Shown in pieces: positions 1 to 9,886 of a stretch of DNA of 64,000 nt (the first letter of the stretch is position 1; each line of letters starts with the position of its first letter). The stretch lies in NCBI RefSeq assembly GCF_029867415.1, contig NC_081183.1:65670336-65734335 (forward strand), given 5' to 3'. Position numbers and translations under genes: made by a program. This DNA is from Vicia villosa (lineage: Eukaryota > Streptophyta > Magnoliopsida > Fabales > Fabaceae). Under the pieces are notes generated by a model that saw nothing but the letters and a program-made list of their open reading frames with translations, was not told the origin of the DNA and did not search any database.

Positions 1-155
1 TCGATGCTCTTGACCCATAGTTAGGAGAGACATGTTTGTTGATGATGAAACACAAAGTTGCTCTGATGATAAGTTGCTCTGATGAAAGTATAAGAGGTGA
101 TGAAGAAAATGAACAAGTTTGGGAACATATTTATAGCCAAAATGCATAGGTTATT
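1..155. other. Unassigned left edge
   Basis: No gene is recognised here. A short 'ttgctctgatga' motif occurs twice near positions 57-85. The stretch leads straight into the 45-bp repeat array and probably belongs to the same transposon, whose left end lies outside the window or cannot be identified. Confidence 0.4.
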
Positions 156-431
156 ACGAGATTCCCTGCAGTGTCTTGTCCCGTCAAGTCTGTGGTGGGG
201 ACGAGATTCCCTGCAGTGTCTTGTCCCGTCAAGTCTGTGGTGGGGACGAGATTCCCTGCAGTGTCTTGTCCCGTCATGTCTGTGGTGGGGACGAGATTCC
301 CTGCAGTGTCTTGTCCCGTCATGTCTGTGGTGGGGACGAGATTCCTTGCATTGTCTTGTCCCGTCATGTCTGTGGTGGGGACGAGATTCCCTGCAGTGTC
401 TTGTCTTGTCATGTCTGTGGTGGGGGGACTA
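156..431. repeat. 45-bp minisatellite, six copies
   Basis: A unit beginning acgagattccctgcagtgtc starts at 156, 201, 246, 291, 336 and 381, so the period is exactly 45 bp. Copies differ at a few sites, for example cccgtcaag versus cccgtcatg. Because 45 is a multiple of three and the unit lacks stops in several frames, overlapping ORFs run through it on both strands; these are repeat artefacts. The core ggtggggacgagattc is shared with the 103-bp repeat at 2165-2560, so both arrays probably derive from one ancestral module of the MULE. Confidence 0.9.
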
Positions 432-969
432 GATTGCTATAGAGGCATGCATTCTTGTCATGCTAAATTATGTTAAACCATTGCATGCACCGATTTATCA
501 TATACTTTTATTTTTTATTTAGATGTTTTTATTTTTATTTTAATTCATTTAACACATATACTTATTTGAATCTTGTGCAGAATTATTGCTTCATTTCTTG
601 CATGCATTAGCCTTGTGTAAGAGGTGGGGACGAGAATCTTTTGTGTCATGCATTAGTCTGGTCTTGTCATGTTTATGTTAGATTTTGAGAATTTTATATT
701 ATAATAGATTTTAATTCATTATCATAATTTGTGACATGCATTATCATAATTTTTAATTCATTTAAAACATACAATTATAATAGATTTTGAGACTTTTCTA
801 TTAAACTAGCGCAGATATATATATTATGGAAAACATTAATTCATTCATTCATTAAAAAGGTACATTGACAATAACCAACACAGAAACTAAAACATCTAAG
901 AAAATAACACATAACAACTTGTAGTACACGCTCGATCATTGCAACAAACACAACAACACTTAATCTAAA
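432..969. other. AT-rich spacer with one diverged copy of the 103-bp repeat
   Basis: Positions about 577-660 match the 103-bp repeat unit found at 2165-2560 (cttgtgcagaattattgctt, then gtggggacgagaatct). The rest is AT-rich with no coding signal. It lies downstream of the leftward ORF that ends at 970, so part of it is probably that gene's 3' flank. Confidence 0.5.
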
Positions 970-1293
970 CTACTCGAGTATCACTGCAAGAACAAGTGGA
1001 TTTTCAACGCCTCGGTTAACCTCTCCACTGTGTGTCCAAAACATTAGATCCACGTCCACATCGTCTTTCACACGGTCCCAATAATACATGTAGGTGCCTT
1101 CTGGATTATTATCCGTCAACGTAATGTATGGACAACGGTAATCTATCTGTTTAACTTTTCTGGTCGGACCATCTAGTTGACGAAACCCAGTGTTGATGGC
1201 TCTAACAATTCTCTGGAAATTCCAATGGGGGTTAAGGCAGACACGCATGTGACTACCTTCCTCAAAAAAAACGACAGCCCAAACTGAGTTCAT
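970..1293 (-). CDS. MULE companion ORF B: stand-alone N-terminal-domain-like protein (107 aa)
   Basis: Not a protein I can name. The open frame extends to 1353, but I start it at the Met at 1293 because a TATAAATA box lies on the minus strand at 1365-1358 and puts the likely transcription start between the two Met codons. The protein has a beta-rich start (WAVVFFEEG), an amphipathic helix with FQRIVRAI, then KQIDYRCP, a DDVDVDLMFW segment and a closing hydrophobic strand LVLAVIL. Helix, then Q-I-x-Y-R-x-P, then D-x-D-V, then a hydrophobic strand is also the order in residues about 5-105 of the transposase at 2680-5085. I infer a stand-alone relative of that N-terminal domain, possibly a partner or regulator of transposition. 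A degraded host gene is the alternative. Confidence 0.5.
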   Translation of the reverse strand: MNSVWAVVFFEEGSHMRVCLNPHWNFQRIVRAINTGFRQLDGPTRKVKQIDYRCPYITLTDNNPEGTYMYYWDRVKDDVDVDLMFWTHSGEVNRGVENPLVLAVILE

Positions 1294-1353
1294 TTTTAGT
1301 GTTTGCAGTAAGAATGAAGAAAGAGTTGGTACTTCAACTCCACACACACACAC

Positions 1354-1368
1354 CTTTATTTATAGTGG
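1354..1368 (-). promoter_or_regulatory. TATA box of companion ORF B
   Basis: Reverse-strand TATAAATA at 1365-1358, about 65 bp upstream of the chosen ATG at 1293. The spacer includes a (GT)n run and resembles a normal short plant 5' UTR. Confidence 0.5.
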
Positions 1369-1522
1369 GTGAAATACCGCGGAACATAATTTTGCTAATT
1401 ATTAATAACTTCAATACCAATTGGAAACTTTGTAATGTTAAAAAAACATTTCATTAATATATGCTCAGAGCATTTAATTGGACGGTACAGAAGTAGCTGA
1501 AATGATAAAGAAACTGCAACAT

Positions 1523-1891
1523 CTAGGATATTACAACGGTTAGGACAATGTCTTCTCTGTCCTCCATCATTCGAGTGCATTGAATGTCGTCCTCCATTGT
1601 CTCCCACCAACGCTGTCTTTCAAGAAAAGCACCTCCCCTTGTTCTAAGTCTCTTGATAGATCTGATTTGTTCGCCTTGACTCCACTCTCCCTCCAAAAAC
1701 CTGAGAAGGGTTCTCTTAAGCTGGTCCATGGATTGAATGTTCCAAAACATTACCTGCATGGGAGGTTTGACGGCAGAGAAAATAACGTATCCGTTCCTTC
1801 GAACTATGGGAGGTTGATAGTCCAAACGCCTTACAGGTGGTGGAGGCTCACTAGTCCGGTGCGTGCTATCTGGCCTTATTCGAGATCTCAT
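1523..1891 (-). CDS. MULE companion ORF C: second stand-alone N-terminal-domain-like protein (122 aa)
   Basis: Not a named family to my knowledge. The frame opens at 1915, but the Met at 1891 is preferred because a minus-strand TATAAATT at 1935-1928 puts the transcription start near 1900. A basic, proline-rich N-terminus (SEPPPPVRR) precedes the core: a strand around NGYVIFSAV, the helix MDQLKRTLLRFLEG, EQIRSIKRLRT, then RWWETMEDDIQCTRMM and a final strand IVLTVVIS. The order matches ORF B and the transposase N-terminus (LKRKI, QIFYRQP, TTDLEVQNM, LELYVVV). Both small ORFs lie on the strand opposite the transposase and share its divergent intergenic region. Intact frame and a promoter suggest a real gene; the function is unknown. 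Confidence 0.5.
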   Translation of the reverse strand: MRSRIRPDSTHRTSEPPPPVRRLDYQPPIVRRNGYVIFSAVKPPMQVMFWNIQSMDQLKRTLLRFLEGEWSQGEQIRSIKRLRTRGGAFLERQRWWETMEDDIQCTRMMEDREDIVLTVVIS

Positions 1892-1925
1892 TTTTTCGTG
1901 TGTGTACTGATGCACACAAGAAACC

Positions 1926-1940
1926 CTAATTTATAGAGGG
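1926..1940 (-). promoter_or_regulatory. TATA box of companion ORF C
   Basis: Reverse-strand TATAAATT at 1935-1928 in a ctctataaattaggg context, just upstream of the candidate starts at 1915 and 1891. Confidence 0.45.
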
Positions 1941-2164
1941 ACAATTAGGGTTTCATTTACAAGGGAAAAACATAAACAATAATTTTGAAGAATACAAATT
2001 AGGGCCCCACATGGTCCCCATCTGTTTTTTGTCCTTCGCATGCGTCCGAAACGAGTTCCTGTACCCTAGCATGCGCCTGTAATGATTCCTGAAGCGATTC
2101 CTGATAGATTCCTGCAACGATTCCCCCTATCTTCATGCATGCAGCCCTATCTTTTATGGCATGC

Positions 2165-2560
2165 ATTAGTCATGTCAAAGTTACTATCTTGTGCAGAATT
2201 ATTGCTTAATTTCTTGCATGCATTACCCTTGTGTAAGAGGTGGGGACGAGATTCTCTTGTGGCATGCATTAGTCATGTCAAAGTTACTATCTTGTGCAGA
2301 ATTATTGCTTCATTTCTTGCATGCATTACCCTTGTGTAAGAGGTGGGGACGAGATTCTCTTGTGGCATGCATTAGTCATGTCAAAGTTACTATCTTGTGC
2401 AGAATTATTGCTTAATTTCTTGCATGCATTACCCTTGTGTAAGAGGTGGGGACGAGATTCTCTTGTGGCATGCATTAGTCATGTCAAAGTTACTATCTTG
2501 TGCAGAATTATTGCTTAATTTCTTGCATGCATTACCCTTGTGTAAGATTTCTTGCATGAT
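2165..2560. repeat. 103-bp tandem repeat upstream of the transposase
   Basis: About 3.7 copies of a unit containing tcatgtcaaagttactatct, cttgcatgcattaccctt and gtggggacgagattctct. Equivalent points recur at 2191, 2294, 2397 and 2500, giving a period of 103 bp. Since 103 is not a multiple of three, the ORFs inside it are shadows. The array sits in the divergent promoter region between ORF C and the transposase, where transposase-binding or regulatory repeats are plausible. Confidence 0.9.
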
Positions 2561-2570
2561 ATATAGGAAC
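2556..2570 (+). promoter_or_regulatory. Candidate TATA box of the MULE transposase
   Basis: TATATAGG follows the last copy of the 103-bp array, about 115 bp upstream of the favoured ATG at 2680. The intervening pyrimidine- and A-rich stretch resembles a 5' UTR. Confidence 0.4.
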
Positions 2571-2679
2571 TACTTCACATACTATTTTTTACAACCATCA
2601 CAACTTTCCCAAACATTTCTTCCTTTTGCAACACAACACAATTCTCACATTTCTTCTTTCACAAACACATATCAAAATT

Positions 2680-5085
2680 ATGGCATCCACCTCGCAGTTC
2701 AAAGTTCGTGTTCATATGAATGGTGAGACATACCACTGCGACACAAACGGTTTTCTATTTAGAAACACAAACTCAACACGTTTTGCTCTAAATAGACAAT
2801 CAGATTTCTCTTATCTAAAAAGGAAAATCGAATCCAAAATAAGAGAACCAGTGTCTCAGATATTTTACCGACAACCCCTTCTTCAACCTAACAACTCAGT
2901 CATGTTTTGTCAATCAGAGATAACAACCGACTTAGAGGTCCAAAACATGCTCCTCACCCATGAGTATTTTGGTTATGATTATCTGGAACTGTACGTAGTG
3001 GTTGAACAAAATGCTCCTTCGCAAAATATTCAGTCACAAGTTATTGATCCTGTTGTTGATGACGAACAACAACCCGAGCATGTCATTGACGAAGAAACTG
3101 ATATAGAAGATGTTGTTGATGAGTTGGTGAATCGTGAATCCGAAGATGAAGGTGACGAAGAAGTTCCAGTACCGGATCCAGTACCGGATACACATGCATA
3201 TTCACCTCCGGCACATTTCACAACGCTTAATTTAGGAGAGGACGAGCCATCGTCCGATATGTTCTACAATCCATACATGAGGTCAAGCGAGGAGTTGAAA
3301 GAGGGTGACACGTTTCGTTCGAAGGATGATTGTCTGTTGGCTATAAAAAATTGGCACTTAGCAAATTGTGTTGATTTTAAAGCCGATCGATCAAATCCAG
3401 AGAGAGTCACTATTGCATGCAAAAACCCGGAATGTGGATACATGCTGAAGGCATCGTTCAGAAAGAAGTTTAACGCGTGGGTGATACGTTCGATATCTCA
3501 AGCCCACACCTGCGTCACCACTAACATGGCGCAAGATCATCGAAAACTCAGTCATGACATGATATGTCATACCATCATTCCTCTGGTCGAAACTGACCCA
3601 TCCCTGAAGGTGAAGACAATTATTTCTCATTGCGTTTCTGTGTTCAAATACAGACCTTCGTACAGAAAGGCTTGGTTGGCGAAACAGAAAGCAATTGAAA
3701 GAGTCTACGGCAACTGGGAGGAATCGTACCAACAACTTCCTCGCTACCTGGCTGCACTGCAATTGTATTCACCTGGGACTGTTAGTATATTGGAGACACT
3801 GCCGGCACAGTCCCAGGACGGAACCCCTCTCGAAGGTAATGGAATCTTCCATAGACTATTCTGGGCGTTTCAACCATGCATCGTCGGTTTTGGTTTTTGC
3901 AAGCCGATTATTCAAATTGATGGAACGTGGCTGTATGGGAAATACAAGGGAACTTTGTTGATGGCGGTCGCGCAGGATGGAAATAGCAACATTTTTCCAA
4001 TAGCATTTGCTTTGGTAGAAGGCGAAACAGCTGCTGCTTGGGGTTTCTTTCTGAAGAATCTCCGAGCTAGAGTCGCTCCACAACCTAATCTTTGTTTGAT
4101 TTCTGACAGGCACGCTTCTATTGAAAGCGCATACAACAATCCGGCAAATGGTTGGCACAACCCTCCGTCTAAGCATGTCTACTGTATTAGGCACATAGCA
4201 CAAAATTTTATGAGAGAGATCAAGGATAAATTTTTGAAGAACCACTTGGTGAACGCGGGGTATGCCTTAAACCAACCTAGATTTCAATACTACCGCCGAG
4301 AAATAGCGTTGACAAATCCAGATGCAGGGAGGTGGATTGACAGCATTGATAGAGCAAGATGGACTAGGTCATACGACGATGGGGCTAGGTGGGGCCACAT
4401 GACTACAAATCTTGTGGAATCAATGAACGGGGTTTTCAAAGGCATACGAAACCTACCTGTAACTGCCATTGTTAGTGCTACGTATTTTCGGATGGCAACT
4501 TTGTTCGCCACACGAGGTAAGAGGTGGAATTCAGTGTTACAAACACAACAGGTATATAGTGACGTCTGCATGAAATATATACAACAGGAATCTGCCAAGG
4601 GTAACACTCATCGGGTGACCGAGTTCGACCGTCATGGCCACACCTTCAGTGTAAAGGAAACAATTGACCACAATCAGGGACTTCCACGACAACAGTATCG
4701 CGTCAATATCCCAGATCGTTGGTGCGACTGTGGCCAATTTCAAGCATTTCGCATGCCTTGCTCCCATGTCCTTGCAGCATGTTCACATACTCACTTTGAT
4801 GCATTATCTTTGGTATCCGAAATTTACAAGGTATCAACGTTGCTCAACGTATACGACCATTACTTTCCGGTGGTAGCAATGGAAGCATATTGGCCTGTGT
4901 ACGAGGGGAAAACAGTTTGGCATAACGATTTAATGCGTCGGAATAAAAGCGGTCGACCAAACAGCAGGCGTATTAGAACCGAGATGGACGTAACTGAAAA
5001 AATGCAGAGGAAGTGTAGTATATGTCGTGAGGTAGGACATAATAGGACCAAATGTCCCAATCGTGGATCTAGTTCCACAACATAG
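2680..5085 (+). CDS. MuDR-like (MULE) transposase, apparently intact
   Basis: Cut-and-paste DNA transposase of 801 aa in one uninterrupted frame. The Met at 2680 is preferred to the one at 2626 because its context is aaattatggc and the N-terminal domain starts there. Order: PB1/ubiquitin-like N-domain (residues about 5-105); an acidic linker; a MuDR-type DNA-binding domain with C-x4-C and H-x-C residues (about 215-290); the MULE catalytic domain with first Asp in IQIDGTW, second Asp in LISDRH and Glu in NLVESMNG; a SWIM zinc finger (CDCGQF...MPCSHV); and a C-terminal CCHC knuckle (CSICREVGHNRTKC). All three DDE residues and both zinc motifs are present, so the protein could be functional. The two leftward companion ORFs and the repeats before them probably belong to the same element. 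Confidence 0.92.
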   Translation: MASTSQFKVRVHMNGETYHCDTNGFLFRNTNSTRFALNRQSDFSYLKRKIESKIREPVSQIFYRQPLLQPNNSVMFCQSEITTDLEVQNMLLTHEYFGYDYLELYVVVEQNAPSQNIQSQVIDPVVDDEQQPEHVIDEETDIEDVVDELVNRESEDEGDEEVPVPDPVPDTHAYSPPAHFTTLNLGEDEPSSDMFYNPYMRSSEELKEGDTFRSKDDCLLAIKNWHLANCVDFKADRSNPERVTIACKNPECGYMLKASFRKKFNAWVIRSISQAHTCVTTNMAQDHRKLSHDMICHTIIPLVETDPSLKVKTIISHCVSVFKYRPSYRKAWLAKQKAIERVYGNWEESYQQLPRYLAALQLYSPGTVSILETLPAQSQDGTPLEGNGIFHRLFWAFQPCIVGFGFCKPIIQIDGTWLYGKYKGTLLMAVAQDGNSNIFPIAFALVEGETAAAWGFFLKNLRARVAPQPNLCLISDRHASIESAYNNPANGWHNPPSKHVYCIRHIAQNFMREIKDKFLKNHLVNAGYALNQPRFQYYRREIALTNPDAGRWIDSIDRARWTRSYDDGARWGHMTTNLVESMNGVFKGIRNLPVTAIVSATYFRMATLFATRGKRWNSVLQTQQVYSDVCMKYIQQESAKGNTHRVTEFDRHGHTFSVKETIDHNQGLPRQQYRVNIPDRWCDCGQFQAFRMPCSHVLAACSHTHFDALSLVSEIYKVSTLLNVYDHYFPVVAMEAYWPVYEGKTVWHNDLMRRNKSGRPNSRRIRTEMDVTEKMQRKCSICREVGHNRTKCPNRGSSSTT

Positions 5086-5660
5086 TTATTAGTTTCGATG
5101 ATGTATGTAATTTACTTTTTCAATGAAATGAACTTTTTTTTTTATAAATTTTATGGGTTACAACACAAAAAAAAAATTACTAAATAAAAAAAAGTTCATG
5201 GTACATATTGAAAGAAATTACCAAATATTACCATGGAGAAAATATTTGGAACCAACAAAATTTACAAAGATTTAAGAGAAAATAGTACCGAAAACATTAA
5301 TATTGAAAGTAAAAAATTACCTAAAATATAATACCATAAAAAAATTAAGAGGAAATAATGAAAAAAATTACATTAATATTGAAAAAAAATTAAGAGGAAA
5401 TAATGAAAAAAATTACATTAATATTGAAAATTACATTAATATTGAAAGAAATAATTATGAGGAAACAATGAATAAAATTAAGAGGAAATAATGAAAAAAA
5501 TTAGGTGGAAATAATGAAAATAAGATTGAAAAATATTGAAAATTACTACAAAAAATTATTACAAAATTGTAGTTATTAAAAAAAAAATACTGAAAAAATT
5601 TAAGAGAAATTAATGTTAAAGAAAAAAAATTACAAAAAAAAAAAAGAAAAAAAAAATAAG
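5086..5660. repeat. AT-rich region with short degenerate tandem repeats
   Basis: Downstream of the transposase the sequence becomes extremely A-rich. Between about 5290 and 5530 it repeats gaggaaataatgaaaaaaat and attacattaatattgaaa blocks several times. ORFs here are low-complexity artefacts. The start of the stretch probably contains the transposase 3' UTR. Confidence 0.6.
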
Positions 5661-5666
5661 GGGGGG

Positions 5667-5779
5667 TGTTGTCGCCGGGGGGGGTGGCGACAACACCTAA
5701 AAAATGTACATAGGCGCCAGGCCCAGTGGCGAGTTCTCTTAAAGCCCATTGTTGTCGCCACCCCCCCTGGCGACAACGT
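5667..5779. repeat. Pair of GC-rich hairpins in inverted orientation
   Basis: The first hairpin, 5667-5697, has arms gtgttgtcgcc and ggcgacaacac around a G-rich loop. The second, about 5749-5777, has arms ttgtcgcc and ggcgacaa around a C-rich loop. The second is almost the reverse complement of the first, so the whole 113-bp stretch also folds on itself. It stands out from the AT-rich surroundings. It may be a small foldback element or a transposon end; identity unknown. Confidence 0.7.
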
Positions 5780-6600
5780 GTATTTTTTAGCAAAAAATGG
5801 ACATTTGGGGAATTATTTTGAAAAGTTGGTTATTTCTGAAAATTTTTTTAAAAAATTGGTTATTCAAAAAATGTTATTAACATAACATGTACCCTTCAAA
5901 CATAACATGTACCCTTGGATTTAGTTGATAAAAAAAGTTAACAAACTCAAATCAGGTACTCTTGTAGTGTTCACGTCTATAGAGAGGATAAAACGGTGGC
6001 ATGTTTTGGAACGGCAGATGAATCTGACGGAGCATAATCTGTGAAAGTTACTCTACCATTCCCGCGCGGAAGGCAGGGAATCCTTGTCCGAGACTTACAA
6101 CATAACACGGAGTTTAGGATTTTTCGGAGTATGAAAACTGCCGGCCACTAAGGTTAGTTTGTGTCTGTAGAATCTCCAAATTGAGATCCTCGTCTTTGTT
6201 TATAAAACCCCCCTCTCTCTCTCTCCCTCTCTCTCTTCAGGTTACAATCTAATCCTCTTTTGTATTTTTGGTTATGAATAGAATTGGGGTAATTATTTGG
6301 TATATTGGATTAATTATTTGTGTTTCTGGCGATTGAGATTTACTGCCATGTTATATTTTATATTTTCTGGGATTGTTTTCATTGCCTCAAAGTTGAATTT
6401 GTTCTTACAATAAGGTTAATACTAAATGTATTAAGGTTTATAAGTACTTTTGTTAGATTTTCTCATTCTTTTTTTACCTTGGCCCGAATCCGTTTATTTA
6501 TCAATAAAACCCAATTTTTTCAAAATATACTAAATTCTCAATGTTTTGTTCATTGTAGCTTTAACACTCTGCTCCATAGGTGTATTGTTCAGTGGCAAAT
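5780..6600 (+). other. Intergenic region and 5' flank/UTR of the thioesterase-like gene
   Basis: cataacatgtacccttc/g occurs twice at about 5880-5915. A tataaaac box at about 6199-6206 is followed by a CT-rich tract (6210-6238) typical of plant 5' UTRs. A 5'-UTR intron is plausible: donor after cttcag at about 6240 and acceptor near 6560 (ttcattgtag), just before the ATG at 6601. No other gene is seen. Confidence 0.5.
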
Positions 6601-9600
6601 ATGAACTTTGCTGCACCATCACTTGGTTCTGTTGGTATGTTTTTCTCACCAATCACTACCTCTATCTTCATTATGCCTGCAATTTTTGAATGTAATTCAT
6701 TCACTTTGGACTTCTCTTGTTTTTTTCTCCTGGGAAATGGGAATGATTGTATTTTTGTTATCACTATACATTAAATCTTTAATATTTACTATGACTCAAT
6801 TTTAGGTGGTAGATCTGCTGCAAGAGCATTTGAGTTTGGAAGAACCTATGTAGTCAGGCCTAAAGGTAAACACCAAGCAACCATAGTTTGGTTGCATGGC
6901 CTCGGGGATAATGGCTCCAGGTGATAACACACTACCTATTTCTATTTTTTCTCTCTTCAAATTCTTATATAATTTTCTGTTGTCAGATATGTTTTCATGC
7001 TCTTTTAGTTTTCAGGCTTTTATTTATTATAGTTACTGACTAACCTAATACTTCCGCCACCTTGGCGAGAAAACATACCTCTACCTGCTAGGATCACGAA
7101 TCTTGTCTCTTTTGCTAATCAATTCCTTGACTTCCTCGACCCTTGAAAGTATTTCCTTCAAATGATGAGTAGGGTCTCTGCTATAAACTTCCTGAAAAAG
7201 AGTCATTTTGACAGAGTCTGATGTCCAGACAACTTAGCCGACTAGGGCAGCTAGAGAAGATTGATGACATGGTAGTTATAATACTATCACTGTTTAAACA
7301 TCCCATTCAATCAATAATAATATCACTGTTTCTCTTTACCTTAGGTTGTATAAGAGTTATAGTTGGTATTAAACCAAATCGATGCCCATTATTTTTGGTG
7401 GATGGCTTCCATATCTGATAGAGGAAATGTCATGAAGATGTTAACATTTTAAACATCCCACATGAGGCTTCTCCTGTTCTTTCTAATTAATCAAATGCAA
7501 AAATCCATAAAAAGAGATACATGAATCAGTAAAGGGAAAACAACAGGAATATAAAGTAGATTCAACTTAATTGAATATGTTTTACCATGATTTTAATGAT
7601 GTGGTTGTAACTCCGAAGACATAACCCTTATTTAACTCATCACTTTTGCAGTTGGTCCCAGTTATTAGAGACCCTTCCTCTTCCCAATGTAAGGATACGA
7701 AGCTTATGCCGAGTTTCTTATTCGTTTTTCCTTTCTTTCCAATTAGATAATATATCTACTAATTTAAAAACTTGTATCGTTGAATTGTGCCTTGCAGATT
7801 AAATGGATATGTCCAACTGCTCCTACTCGACCAATGTCTGTATTTGGTGGCTTTCCTTCTACAGCATGTAAGTTTGACTGTTTATAAACTCTGATCATTG
7901 CTATCAACTATTAGCGTATGAGGTGCTGCCATACAGTGATAAGACGCACAGTCACCATGTCATATTAATTAGTAGAATTAAGCATCCTTTCCATATTTAA
8001 TAATACTTAATGTATCACAATGCATTCAAGGAGAGAGGTGACACTCAGGTTTGAATTTTTTAAAGTAACCTTAAACTGGTCTTGATAAATTTCTTAACTG
8101 CAACTTTATGTCCTTTAGGGTTTGATGTGGAAGAGCTTTCTGAAAACGCTCCCGATGATCTTGAAGGTTTGGATGCTTCCGCAGCACATGTTGCCAATTT
8201 GTTGTCTACAGAGCCCGCAGACAGTACGTTTCTTTTATGAAATTTTCTGTCAATGCTTCTGACATAGCTCTTATTTTGATGCAAGGTTATATAAAACATA
8301 ACTTAATGATTGTACACTTACACATAAAATTACACTGGTACAGTCACGCTTGGTAACTTACATACCAAAATATAGAATAGAATTAAGAAATAAATATAAC
8401 ATAATGTTAAAAGGAAAAGAGGAAGAACATTTTCCATCCATTTAATATTAAATAAAATGTAAACTTCTACTTTGTGCAACCCATGTTGATGCTTAAGGCT
8501 CTGTTTGCGAGTTAGGATGGGAGGGAAAGGGAGGCCTTCCGAAAAAGGCGATTTAAACGAAAAATAGAGAAATCCTTATAATTTTTTAAAAAATAATTTT
8601 GTATAGAATGATAAGTGAATATTTATCATTAATGTATTTTTATTTTGTATCATGAATAAAATTAAACTCTCTCAAACCCTTCACACCTAAATCCTTCAAT
8701 TCTTTTCACCTTACCCTTACCAATTTTCAATGCCCTCCCCTCCCTTTCCATCCAAACTCCCTAACAAAGCCTAAATGTTGGCCAACAATGAGTTCAATTT
8801 TAATTTGCATGAAAATGAAAATTGTCCAAAGAACTTATTTTGATTATTTATCACAAGTACATTTATAATCATTTAATTGTGTATGCAAATGGTTATGAAT
8901 GTACTTTTTAAACGTAGTGTAGGGAATAATGTTTGTATATATGCTTAATTTCTCAAAACCTTGCCACATTTATGCTTAGGAAGTTAGAATGAAAGTAGTA
9001 ATCATCAATTTCAGATGCTTAGGAAGTTAGAATGAAAGTAGTAATCATCAATTTCAGATGCTGAATGAAAGTAGTAATCATCAATTTCAGATGCTGTTAG
9101 GGGCAACGTACTTTGATGCGACTTTTATTTCTCTCAGTTATATAGTGCTTGTGAATCATATGAATTTTGTTTTATTAAATGTTAAATTAATTTCAATTTT
9201 GATATTGTGTGGCAGTTAAGCTTGGTGTTGGAGGGTTTAGCATGGGAGCAGCTACTGCCCTTTACTCTGCATCCTGCTTTACTGCTGGAAAATATGGGAA
9301 TGGCAATGCTTATCCGGCCAACATAAGTGCAGCTGTTGGTTTAAGTGGCTGGCTTCCATGTTCAAAGTATGTCCTTTTTCTACTTTAACTTATCATGTTG
9401 CAAAAAAAAAAATCACTGTTTGTACAATGAAATTGTTATCTTACTGATCTTGTCTAGGACTTTGAGTAACAAGTTACAAGGTGTAGATGAAGCTACAAGG
9501 CGTGCTCAGTCTTTTCCCATTTTGATGTGTCACGGAAAAGGTAATCTCATTGAAATTGCGTTCGTAGTTCATAAGAGAGAAGGGGTGAAATAACATTAGC

Positions 9601-9886
9601 CTATATATTATTTCAGGTGATGATGTGGTTCCATACAAGTTTGGTGAGAAATCGTCGAAATGCTTAAGTTCTAATGGATTTCAGGATGTAACTTTTAAAG
9701 CTTATAATGGGTAATTAACAGAATATATTTCTAAAATTTTTGCTCTAGTTTTTATAAAATCCTTATCTGTTGCTTCATTTTGGTTCACATTACAACAGGC
9801 TTGGCCACTACACAATTCCAGAAGAGACGGATCATGTTTGTGCTTGGCTAACATCAAAACTGGGACTTGAGGGCAATGCTGCCTAG
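6601..9886 (+). CDS. Acyl-protein-thioesterase-like alpha/beta hydrolase (nine exons, 258 aa)
   Basis: Serine hydrolase of the carboxylesterase/acyl-protein thioesterase family, which removes acyl groups such as S-palmitoyl from proteins, usually in the cytosol. Exons read by eye: 6601-6634, 6806-6920, 7652-7688, 7798-7867, 8119-8223, 9216-9366, 9458-9540, 9617-9710, 9799-9886. All introns are GT-AG and the joined frame is 777 nt with no internal stop. The catalytic triad is visible: Ser in GVGGFSMGAA, Asp in CHGKGDDVVP, His in GLGHYT. WLHGLGDNG is the oxyanion-loop motif. There is no signal peptide. The length fits the plant APT1/2-like group (closest remembered relative: the Arabidopsis At5g20060 type). 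The fifth intron is nearly 1 kb because of a MITE and a small tandem repeat. No defect seen. The precise substrate is not evident. Confidence 0.93.
8497..8771. mobile_element. Tourist-like MITE (PIF/Harbinger type) in intron 5
   Basis: 275 bp flanked by the 3-bp duplication TAA (8494-8496 and 8772-8774). The left terminus ggctctgtttgcgagttagg and the right terminus, read in reverse as ggctttgttagggagtttgg, form imperfect inverted repeats that extend through a GGGAGGGAAAGGG-like block. GGC-starting TIRs, a TWA duplication and no coding capacity fit the Tourist group. It lies wholly inside the intron and leaves the splice sites untouched. Confidence 0.8.
8972..9094. repeat. 43-bp tandem repeat in intron 5
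   Basis: Units start at 8972, 9015 and 9058 (atgcttaggaagttagaatg...), with two full copies and a third shortened by about 10 bp. The copies are nearly identical, so the duplication is recent. No function suggested. Confidence 0.9.

Larger units (their letters stand above)
970..5085 (+). mobile_element. MULE-type DNA transposon, coding core (ends not determined)
   Basis: Two divergent small ORFs, a repeat-bearing divergent promoter region and an intact transposase form one unit. I could not find a convincing pair of terminal inverted repeats or 9-bp target duplications; the left end may lie before position 1 and the right end somewhere in 5.1-5.95 kb. The coordinates given are only the coding core. 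Confidence 0.6.

Noticed and set aside
97..476. Several overlapping ORFs with repeated 15-residue units on both strands
   Set aside because: They arise only because a 45-bp unit without stops is repeated in register. All frames are equally open and there is no promoter or start context.
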